Assembly: GCA_025350365.1 (NCBI GenBank)
Contig: JANXXY010000354.1
Span: 1 to 7,108, forward strand
Length of the DNA: 7,108 nucleotides
Reading direction: 5' to 3'
DNA from: Bacteroidales bacterium
Lineage (GTDB): Bacteria > Bacteroidota > Bacteroidia > Bacteroidales > JAAUTT01
The position numbers and the translations under genes are program-made. This document shows positions 1-5,784 of the stretch, one piece after another. Under the pieces are notes generated by a model. The model was not told where the DNA came from. It made no database searches and worked only from the letters and a program-made list of their open reading frames with translations. Within the stretch, counting starts at the first letter, position 1. The number at the start of each line of letters is the position of its first letter.

Positions 1-778
1 CTGTACCTGTAAATTCAATTCCACCTTTACCTGCATAAATCGCACCAACACCACCATAGTGAACGTGTGTTCTATAGCTGGGAACCAGCTTATTTGGTGC
101 AGCATTTCCTTTTGCCGAATCATAATAAACTGCAGTTGGGCTAGTTATTAATGATGCATAATCAACTATGTTACCATCAGATAGTGTAGAGCTTGTTGTT
201 AATGGCCTTGGTTGATGGCATTTTACACATAAATTGCTTTTACCATCATCTTGGGTAAGATCGATAGTTTTAGCGCCTCCCCACATTGTCATAGGAACAG
301 CTGCTGTTGTGGTAAGTGGATAAAAATCAGCAACTTCATAAGTTTTATGCAAACTACTATGACAGGTATTGCAGGTGAATTCGCCAAAACCTGTAGTGAC
401 GGTTGCAACATAACTATTTGAAAATTTACCAGTTGTTGCATCCTTCACGAATATAGCAGGGGTATTGTTTGCACAAACAAACTTGAATGCTTCTGATTCG
501 TGACATGGAGTGCAACCGGTGCTACCACCTGCCTCTGCCTTAGCTGTTTCACCAAAAGAATGCTTGGATAACTCGTATTGAGTGGCTTTTGCTTCCACAA
601 CTGCAGGAGTATGGCACTTTTTGCAATTTTCATTGGCGTCTTTACCTGCCAATCCAGCAAGACCATCAACGCCGTCTTTACCGGCAGGACCGGCAGGACC
701 TTCGCATGATGATGCTAAAAACAAAGCAGCTCCTAAAAACAGCGTCGTAAATAACGGATAATAAATTTTTTTAGTCAT
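1..778 (-). CDS. Multihaem c-type cytochrome lipoprotein with collagen-like linker (3' end outside window)
   Basis: The frame is open from the ATG at 776-778 to the left edge, giving 259 residues. The start is hydrophobic (MTKKIYYPLFTTLFLGAALF) and ends in a lipobox, LASSC, with Cys25 as the predicted lipidated residue. Residues 27-47 form seven Gly-X-Y triplets (GPAGPAGKDGVDGLAGLAG, then GKD). Four CxxCH haem-attachment motifs follow: CKKCH 52-56, CTPCH 89-93, CNTCH 136-140 and CVKCH 187-191. Other histidines (His73 in SKHSFG, His144, His238 and His240 in HVHYGG) could be distal ligands. The tail GKGGIEFTG resembles a segment common in Bacteroidota multihaem proteins. Known of such proteins: exported, lipid-anchored and haem-loaded in the periplasm or at the cell surface, with electron-transfer roles. 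The specific partner or substrate cannot be told from this part. It is divergent from the peroxidase gene. No purine-rich RBS is seen. More haem motifs may lie beyond the edge. Confidence 0.88.
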   Translation of the reverse strand, partial: MTKKIYYPLFTTLFLGAALFLASSCEGPAGPAGKDGVDGLAGLAGKDANENCKKCHTPAVVEAKATQYELSKHSFGETAKAEAGGSTGCTPCHESEAFKFVCANNTPAIFVKDATTGKFSNSYVATVTTGFGEFTCNTCHSSLHKTYEVADFYPLTTTAAVPMTMWGGAKTIDLTQDDGKSNLCVKCHQPRPLTTSSTLSDGNIVDYASLITSPTAVYYDSAKGNAAPNKLVPSYRTHVHYGGVGAIYAGKGGIEFTGT

Positions 779-813
779 AGCAATATGATTTGGTTATATT
801 TTTTCTTAATGTC

Positions 814-821
814 CAAAGATA
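814..821 (-). promoter_or_regulatory. Candidate -7 box of the cytochrome gene
   Basis: On the minus strand this reads TATCTTTG, an exact match to the Bacteroidota -7 consensus TAnnTTTG. It lies 35 bases upstream of the cytochrome ATG, which would give a leader of about 30 bases. No TTG is found at the expected 19-21 base spacing, so only half of the promoter is supported. Confidence 0.35.
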
Positions 822-1032
822 CTTCTATTGAATCTATGGAGTAATATTTAACCGGAGGGATATTGTGTCATTTTAAGATAACTATCAGGCTCTTTAAATC
901 GATAAAAAATGGAAAAAAGTTGATCTATATCGATTAATAAAAAGTAAAAATGGCATTTAATGTGTCAAGAAATTGCTCAAAAATATCATCTTTCATTTTT
1001 AATGTGAATTAGGAGTTGAGATTTCTTAATAG

Positions 1033-1111
1033 CCGCCTGCTTTAGCTGGCGGAACTAATTGAAAGATTAATTTGGCTTTAGCCAAAACATAAAATTATTT
1101 TGGCTAAAGCC
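1033..1111. repeat. REP-like cluster of palindromic GCTTTAGC repeats
   Basis: Two hairpin units lie together. Unit 1 (1033-1052) has CCGCC and GGCGG arms around a 10-base core containing GCTTTAGC (1039-1046). Unit 2 (1074-1111) is a perfect 14-bp inverted repeat, GGCTTTAGCCAAAA against TTTTGGCTAAAGCC, with a 10-base loop. Its left arm region is itself a small hairpin: TTTGGCT 1071-1077 pairs with AGCCAAA 1080-1086. The core therefore occurs three times, twice forward and once reverse. This layout resembles REP/REPIN elements mobilised by RAYT transposases; that assignment is inference and no transposase is in the window. Alternatives are transcript-stabilising hairpins or a terminator. Confidence 0.6.
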
Positions 1112-1134
1112 TTAAATATTAGCTTATTTAATAC

Positions 1135-1161
1135 GTTGATTAAAACCAACGACTAATCAAC
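1135..1161. repeat. 8-bp inverted repeat upstream of the peroxidase gene
   Basis: GTTGATTA (1135-1142) and TAATCAAC (1154-1161) are exact reverse complements separated by 11 bases. The centre-to-centre distance of the half-sites is 19 bases, close to two helical turns, which would suit a dimeric regulator. It lies about 124 bases before the peroxidase ATG. No known operator is recognised, so it may be chance or part of the neighbouring repeat cluster. Confidence 0.35.
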
Positions 1162-1284
1162 CATTAATTCGCATTATTACCAAATCATAGAATAATTGTT
1201 TTGGTGAAAACAAGTATATTTTTTGGGAATGCGTGTAAACAAAGTTGTTCAAAACTTGTTAAATAATAAATTAAAAACTAGACG

Positions 1285-1848
1285 ATGAAAAATTATGTAA
1301 TCCTAGCATTAGCTATTGCCTTAAATACATATAGCTATGGTCAAAACACCTCAAATTCAGGTAAAGTGAAATCGATATATGACTTTAAAACGAAAACATT
1401 GGATGGTAAAGATTTTGATTTATCTACTTTAAGAGGCAAAAAGGTTTTGATTGTGAATACTGCTTCAAAATGTGGGTTAACGCCTCAATATAAAGAACTT
1501 GAAGAATTGTATAAATCGTACGGAGGCAATAAATTTGTTATTATCGGATTTCCTGCGAATAACTTTGCAAGTCAGGAGCCGGGAACAAATGCTGAAATTA
1601 AAGAATTTTGCAGTCTCAACTACGGTGTTTCGTTTCCAATGATGTCGAAAATATCAGTAAAAGGAGATGATATTGATCCCATTTACCAATGGTTAACCCA
1701 AAAAAGGCAGAATGGATTAAAGGATTCGGAAGTACAATGGAATTTCCAGAAGTACCTGATTGATGAAAAAGGACAACTGGTTGATGTTGTTGAACCTAAA
1801 GCAAGTCCAAAAAGTGATAAAATTGTGAATTGGATTAAAAGTAACTGA
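1285..1848 (+). CDS. gpx: Exported thioredoxin-type glutathione peroxidase
   Basis: The 187-residue protein belongs to the glutathione peroxidase family, which reduces hydroperoxides with a peroxidatic Cys. Residues 1-19 form a signal peptide with likely cleavage before Gln20 (SYG/QNT), and no lipobox is present, so the enzyme is probably periplasmic. The mature part has the thioredoxin-like fold motifs in order: VNTASKCGLTPQY with peroxidatic Cys63, FPANNFASQEPG with Gln97, and WNFQKYLID with Trp152 and Asn153, completing the Cys-Gln-Trp-Asn catalytic set. Cys109 in EFCSLNYGVSFPM matches the resolving Cys of yeast-type enzymes that use thioredoxin rather than glutathione, so a thioredoxin-like exported reductant is likely. 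Length is normal for the family plus signal peptide. The ATG at 1285 is chosen because it gives the signal peptide. It is a lone gene, divergent from the cytochrome and convergent with the kinase. Confidence 0.94.
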   Translation: MKNYVILALAIALNTYSYGQNTSNSGKVKSIYDFKTKTLDGKDFDLSTLRGKKVLIVNTASKCGLTPQYKELEELYKSYGGNKFVIIGFPANNFASQEPGTNAEIKEFCSLNYGVSFPMMSKISVKGDDIDPIYQWLTQKRQNGLKDSEVQWNFQKYLIDEKGQLVDVVEPKASPKSDKIVNWIKSN

Positions 1849-1991
1849 TTATTAAAATAGTTCGATAATTTTTCAACTTCTACATTTTTATATAACGTAA
1901 TACGTTAAAATACATAGTTATAAAGAAATATTTCAAATATATATCTAAGTATTTCATTTAAGAATATTTCTATAAAATTACCGAAATGTTG

Positions 1992-2034
1992 TATTATTAA
2001 GTATTAATTATTTGATACTTGGTACTTAATAATA
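1992..2034 (-). terminator. AT-only 12-bp inverted repeat after the kinase stop; possible terminator
   Basis: TATTATTAAGTA (1992-2003) and TACTTAATAATA (2023-2034) pair perfectly across a 19-base loop, starting one base past the kinase stop codon. Inside it, AAGTAT (1999-2004) can pair alternatively with ATACTT (2015-2020). It sits between convergent genes, where a bidirectional terminator is expected. Against this, the stem has almost no G-C pairs and no clean T-tract follows on either strand, so factor-independent termination is doubtful. Confidence 0.35.
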
Positions 2035-2035
2035 A

Positions 2036-3292
2036 TTAATGTGGTGACAGATATTTATTTATCTTTTGCATAAAGGACTCAATTTCTAATGGTTTAGAAA
2101 TAACATCCTCACATCCGGAGCTTAAACATTTATCCTTTACTTCCATGATCGAGAATGCCGTTTGAGCAATAATAGGTATATCCTTGCGGAATTCCTTTAT
2201 TTCGCGGGTAATCTCATATCCATTTTTCTCCGGAAGCTTAATATCCATAAGTATTAAGTCGATCTTATTAATTGTTTTACACAATTCCAGTGCCTGATCT
2301 CCGTTTTCGGCGTGCAACATTTGTACCTGACTTTTTTCTAATACCGCTTCGATAAACTGATAGTTAACTTCATCATCTTCAACAACTAATATAACTTTAT
2401 CTTTCCAAATTGGTTCTAAACGAGATTGATCAGTAGAAACGAGATCGATTAGATTCTCCTGTTTTTTAGATCTTCCTGGTTTATCAATGGGCAAAGTAAA
2501 ATAAAACTCTATACCTTTATTTAGTTCAGAAGAAACCAAAATTTTACCTCCGAAAGCTTCAATTAAATTCTTTGATATGGTTAAACCCAATCCAATTCCA
2601 CTCAAACGTTGGTGAGTAATATCTTCGAACTGCCAAAAATAATCAAACAAGTGCTTGATATCATCCTGAATAAGACCTATACCGGTATCTTGTACGAAGA
2701 ACTCAACAACTTTAGCATCTTTTATATTATATCCGAATTTTACGGTTCCCTTACTCGTATTTCGTAATGAAAAAGCTAATAGGTTGATTAAAATTTGTTG
2801 GAGCCTGCCTGGATCAGTCGAAATTGATCCATATTCTTCAAGTGGATTTTTTTCAAGAATTAACTCAACCAATTCTTTCCCTGATTTAAGTTTTTTTTGC
2901 AATGTTGCAGCAAAAACTTCATTCAAAAAATCATCCAGATTAATTTGAGAGTAGTTTAATTCAAGCTTACCCGATTCGAGTTTTGATATTTCAATAATAT
3001 CGTCAATCAATGCAAGTAATTGATGACCTTTTTCATTAATAATCCTTGTAAATTCAAGTTTTTTTTGATCACTGATACCTTCCATTCCAATCAGTTCAGA
3101 GAATCCAATGATAGCATTCATTGGAGTTCGCACTGCATGTGACATATTTGCTAAAAAAGCCGATTTAAACTTTTCTGAACTTATTAATTTCTCTCGAGTT
3201 TTATGAAGCTCTTTTTCTAACTTTTTATTTTCAGATTCTAAATCACGATTTTTTTGCAGCAGTTCATCAAAAGAACACTCCTCATTATTCAT
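2036..3292 (-). CDS. Sensorless hybrid histidine kinase with degenerate transmitter and intact receiver
   Basis: The 418-residue protein is soluble, with no signal peptide or membrane segment. Residues 8-42 are a charged coiled coil. The HisKA domain (about 42-107) contains FLANMSHAVRTPMN with His52 as phosphoacceptor. The HATPase domain (about 150-268) keeps the G1 box DTGIG (202-206), an F-box (Phe216, Phe219) and the G2 box GIGLG (232-236). The receiver (299-414) has Glu305-Asp306-Asp307, phosphoacceptor Asp350, Thr378 and Lys400, all intact. Two changes stand out: Ala53 replaces the usual Glu/Asp after His52, and the N-box reads NLLAFSLRNT, putting Phe174 where the family has the magnesium-coordinating Asn. 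Autokinase activity may be weak or lost; a phosphatase, scaffold or receiver-only role is possible. It lies 95 bases after the GAF/PAS sensor gene, with its own promoter candidate. The ATG at 3292 opens directly into the coiled coil. Confidence 0.9.
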   Translation of the reverse strand: MNNEECSFDELLQKNRDLESENKKLEKELHKTREKLISSEKFKSAFLANMSHAVRTPMNAIIGFSELIGMEGISDQKKLEFTRIINEKGHQLLALIDDIIEISKLESGKLELNYSQINLDDFLNEVFAATLQKKLKSGKELVELILEKNPLEEYGSISTDPGRLQQILINLLAFSLRNTSKGTVKFGYNIKDAKVVEFFVQDTGIGLIQDDIKHLFDYFWQFEDITHQRLSGIGLGLTISKNLIEAFGGKILVSSELNKGIEFYFTLPIDKPGRSKKQENLIDLVSTDQSRLEPIWKDKVILVVEDDEVNYQFIEAVLEKSQVQMLHAENGDQALELCKTINKIDLILMDIKLPEKNGYEITREIKEFRKDIPIIAQTAFSIMEVKDKCLSSGCEDVISKPLEIESFMQKINKYLSPH

Positions 3293-3340
3293 CGGATAAT
3301 TTCATTAAAAATTAATACTCAGATTGATATCCTGTATTAA

Positions 3341-3371
3341 CAAATGTAATTATTTATCTGATAAATATCAA
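3341..3371 (-). promoter_or_regulatory. Bacteroidota-type promoter of the hybrid kinase gene
   Basis: Read on the minus strand, TTG (3371-3369) is followed after exactly 20 bases by TACATTTG (3348-3341). Both elements and the spacing fit the Bacteroidota housekeeping consensus, TTG-N19-21-TAnnTTTG. The predicted transcript would start near 3335 and leave a leader of about 40-45 bases before the ATG at 3292. This makes the kinase gene independently transcribable from its upstream neighbour. Confidence 0.6.
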
Positions 3372-3387
3372 GAATATGTTGTTCAAA

Positions 3388-5682
3388 TTAAAACAATTCT
3401 ACTTCAATATTCTGAATAAAGGCTGTATATGTGTTTTCATCGTCCACCTTAGCTTCTGAAAGCAGCATTAGAACATTAATATCTACCCCATCTTTATTAG
3501 TAATTTTCACTTCTTTACGGGCGCCTATGGTTTTATTTGTTGCCGAAGAAACTAGGACCTGAATAAATTCATTTTGTTTGATATTTTCTTCCGAGAATAA
3601 AACTCTCATATTCATTCCCATAGTTTCTTTTTTAGACATTCCCCAAAGGTCTTCTGCCGCCTTATTAAAGAATTCAATCCGGCCTTCCTGATTAACCGTT
3701 ACAATTGCATCGAGGGCACCTTCCAATGTACGTTCGTTACGTATTTTAACCTTTTCAACCTCTTTATATTGTTGTTCCATTTCGGCTTTTGCCTTATCAA
3801 GCTTTCTGCTTAGTTCTGCTCCGGATTGACGCAATTTTTCTTCCTGAATACGAAGCTGTTCTGTTTGACGCTGAGTTTCTATTTCCATTAACTTTTCTTT
3901 GGTAATCTCATTTAAAATATATATTACCTTATTTACCTCGCCATACATGTCATTTACAACACTTAACGTTCCTCTAAACCATTTTTCATCCAAATTTTGA
4001 GTAACATGTTTTAATTGCCCCTGAAAACTATGTCCGGATATAACATTCTCCCAAATCTCTCTGAATGAATTAATTTCTTCCCTCGGTATGAAATCAAAAA
4101 TGGTTTTGCTCGAAATTTCGTCCATGGTATATTGCATGGTAGTAAGAAACTTTTCATTACAGTCCAACGTATCACCCTCGGGACTGAATTCAGCCTTTAG
4201 ACTCGACCTGTTAAGAGCTTCGATTTGAGCCTCAAAATCGAGGCTTTGCTTTTTTTGATCGGTTGTATCTATCGATAAAAACAAAATTTTCTCCACCATG
4301 TTATTTTTTTTAACACATGTAAAGGTGGCCATTGTCCAAAGATCTTTACTCTGTTTAGTTTGCAATTTGACATCACCTTCAAAATGCTCAGAACCATGCG
4401 TTAAACTTTCCCATATGCTATCAAACCATTCCCTGTCTTTTTTATTAATAAACATGGAGATATGTTTTCCTTCAACATCAACATTATTGGCATATCCCAG
4501 CTTTTGAATAAATTTATCGTTTGCATATATAAGAGTTCCATCCGGAAGAAATTCAGATCTGATTAATGTATGGTTTACTGAGTTGGCAAACGTAAAAAAT
4601 TTTTCATTTTGCCTCTCGGCCTCTTCTTGTGTTGCCTGCAGTTCCTCCATATTTTGACGCATTTGTTCCTCCTGGGTAGCCAAAATCTCTGACTGTTCCT
4701 GCGATTCATGCAACAATTGAGCAGTTCTCAAATTTATTTTAACCGTTGATATCGTTGAAGCTATGCTCTCGGCTAATTTTTCAACAAACTCAATTTCAAA
4801 CTTTTCAAAATCTTTAAATGACGCAACTTCAATAACTCCATGAATTTCATCATTAATAATTAAAGGTACAATGACTAAGCTACGTGGATTCGCCTTTCCA
4901 AGCCCTGAAGTGATAAATACATAATTGTCAGGAACATTTGTCATGTGAATGGTTTGTCGTTCCATAGCACATGTCCCAATAAGTCCATCACCCCATTCAA
5001 TGCGATTATTAGCAAATTTTTTGCGGTCGTATGCATAACATGCAGTCATTTCAAAATGCTTCTCTACTCCTTCTTCATGCAAAATAAAAAAACCTCCCTG
5101 ATTTGCATTTAGATATTTAACTAAATTATTGATAATATTATAGGAAAGAACCTGCATGCTGTCATTGTTTTTACGCAATATTTCGCTGAATTTGGCCAAT
5201 CCTTCCGCTACCCAGTTTCGTTGGTCATCTTCTTTGCGTCGCTTCACTTCAATGGATTTATTGGTATTAAGATTATCTCTCAAATTGATAAGAGATTTCC
5301 CTAATTTATCATCATCATCCTGTATATCGTAAACAGCATCAAGGTGATCATTTATCAACTTATTTGTAAAATCGAGGACTTTTTGAGATTTTTGTAATTC
5401 ATTTTGTAAATTAATCTGCGTTTCCTCCATTTGGGCATTTACTTTAACTCCTATATAATATCCGATAAACCCTAATATCAAAGGAAGCAGATCAAAAAGG
5501 CCGAGGGCAGGAAATTGCTGATGTAAAAAATGTATACCCGAAAAATTAATTGGCTGATTAAAATGCACTATTCCCCAAAAAAAACTTATAATAAGAATTG
5601 AAAATCCAACCATTAGGCCAATTCCAGAAAAGTAAATGGACCTGTGCACCGAATTATATTTATTCATATAGTAGTAATTCAT
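3388..5682 (-). CDS. Membrane-anchored GAF/triple-PAS signalling protein with no output domain
   Basis: The 764-residue protein has two predicted transmembrane helices (about 16-39 and 59-80) joined by a loop of about 20 residues, so sensing is probably cytoplasmic or within the membrane. A linker (about 82-142) containing DDDDKLGKSLINLRDNL resembles the end of a HAMP domain. A GAF domain follows (about 165-316; GDGLIGTCAMERQTIHM, RSLVIVPLIINDEIHGVIEV). Then come a coiled coil (about 322-362; QNMEELQATQEEAERQNE), PAS 1 (about 363-478), PAS 2 (about 484-597), a second long coiled coil (about 596-648) and PAS 3 (about 650-760), ending in FIQNIEVELF. No histidine kinase, GGDEF/EAL, phosphatase or methyl-accepting signalling domain is present. 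GAF/PAS ligands cannot be named from sequence. It lies 102 bases after cheB and 95 before the kinase gene, suggesting it passes signals to a partner through the coiled coils or last PAS. The start may be Met6 (5667) instead. Confidence 0.9.
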   Translation of the reverse strand: MNYYYMNKYNSVHRSIYFSGIGLMVGFSILIISFFWGIVHFNQPINFSGIHFLHQQFPALGLFDLLPLILGFIGYYIGVKVNAQMEETQINLQNELQKSQKVLDFTNKLINDHLDAVYDIQDDDDKLGKSLINLRDNLNTNKSIEVKRRKEDDQRNWVAEGLAKFSEILRKNNDSMQVLSYNIINNLVKYLNANQGGFFILHEEGVEKHFEMTACYAYDRKKFANNRIEWGDGLIGTCAMERQTIHMTNVPDNYVFITSGLGKANPRSLVIVPLIINDEIHGVIEVASFKDFEKFEIEFVEKLAESIASTISTVKINLRTAQLLHESQEQSEILATQEEQMRQNMEELQATQEEAERQNEKFFTFANSVNHTLIRSEFLPDGTLIYANDKFIQKLGYANNVDVEGKHISMFINKKDREWFDSIWESLTHGSEHFEGDVKLQTKQSKDLWTMATFTCVKKNNMVEKILFLSIDTTDQKKQSLDFEAQIEALNRSSLKAEFSPEGDTLDCNEKFLTTMQYTMDEISSKTIFDFIPREEINSFREIWENVISGHSFQGQLKHVTQNLDEKWFRGTLSVVNDMYGEVNKVIYILNEITKEKLMEIETQRQTEQLRIQEEKLRQSGAELSRKLDKAKAEMEQQYKEVEKVKIRNERTLEGALDAIVTVNQEGRIEFFNKAAEDLWGMSKKETMGMNMRVLFSEENIKQNEFIQVLVSSATNKTIGARKEVKITNKDGVDINVLMLLSEAKVDDENTYTAFIQNIEVELF

Positions 5683-5683
5683 T

Positions 5684-5691
5684 CAAAGCTA
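5684..5691 (-). promoter_or_regulatory. Candidate -7 box abutting the GAF/PAS gene start
   Basis: The minus strand reads TAGCTTTG, an exact TAnnTTTG match, ending one base before the first in-frame ATG (5682). If used, transcription would begin at or inside the first codons, and translation would start at Met6 (5667) with a very short leader. No TTG occurs at 19-21 bases upstream; the nearest (5706-5704) is only 12 bases away. Chance occurrence in AT-rich DNA is quite possible. Confidence 0.22.
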
Positions 5692-5784
5692 ATTCATATG
5701 TGCCAATTTACTATATTTTCTTAAATATTGTAAATATCTTGAAGAATATCATTAAGATTATTGTAATAAAGTGTCAAAATAAAA

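Larger units (their letters stand above)
779..1284. other. Divergent intergenic region without a supported gene
   Basis: This 506-base gap separates the leftward cytochrome from the rightward peroxidase. I see no credible reading frame in it. It should hold both promoters. It contains palindromic GCTTTAGC repeats (1033-1111) and an 8-bp dyad (1135-1161), both listed separately. A weak plus-strand promoter candidate for the peroxidase is TTG at 1196-1198, then 18 bases, then TATTTTTTG at 1217-1225; this has one base too many inside the -7 box. The rest is AT-rich sequence with no recognisable element. Confidence 0.7.

Noticed and set aside
445..669. 74-codon minus-strand open frame
   Set aside because: It overlaps the cytochrome gene in another frame. 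The cytochrome frame has the lipobox and four CxxCH motifs, so this one is a shadow.
1854..1872. AAAAT/ATTTT hairpin after the peroxidase stop, considered as its terminator
   Set aside because: The stem is five A-T pairs around a nine-base loop, too weak to call.
1893..1907. TAACGT-AAT-ACGTTA palindrome in the convergent spacer
   Set aside because: The stem is six base pairs with no T-tract on either strand and no recognised operator match.
1925..1970. Three TATTTC copies in the AT-rich spacer
   Set aside because: Spacing is irregular (21 and 15 bases) and the motif is too short in AT-rich DNA to be meaningful.
3285..3305. Six-codon frame (MKLSDE) overlapping the kinase start on the minus strand
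   Set aside because: It could suggest translational coupling, but ATG-stop pairs this short are expected by chance in AT-rich DNA and nothing else supports it.
4298..4507. Plus-strand open frame inside the GAF/PAS gene
   Set aside because: It is antisense to conserved PAS-coding sequence and its product has no recognisable features.
3388..5682. GAF/PAS protein as a methyl-accepting chemoreceptor or a truncated hybrid kinase
   Set aside because: No signalling hairpin typical of methyl-accepting proteins is present, and the protein ends naturally after its last PAS domain; the sequence after its stop is non-coding-like.
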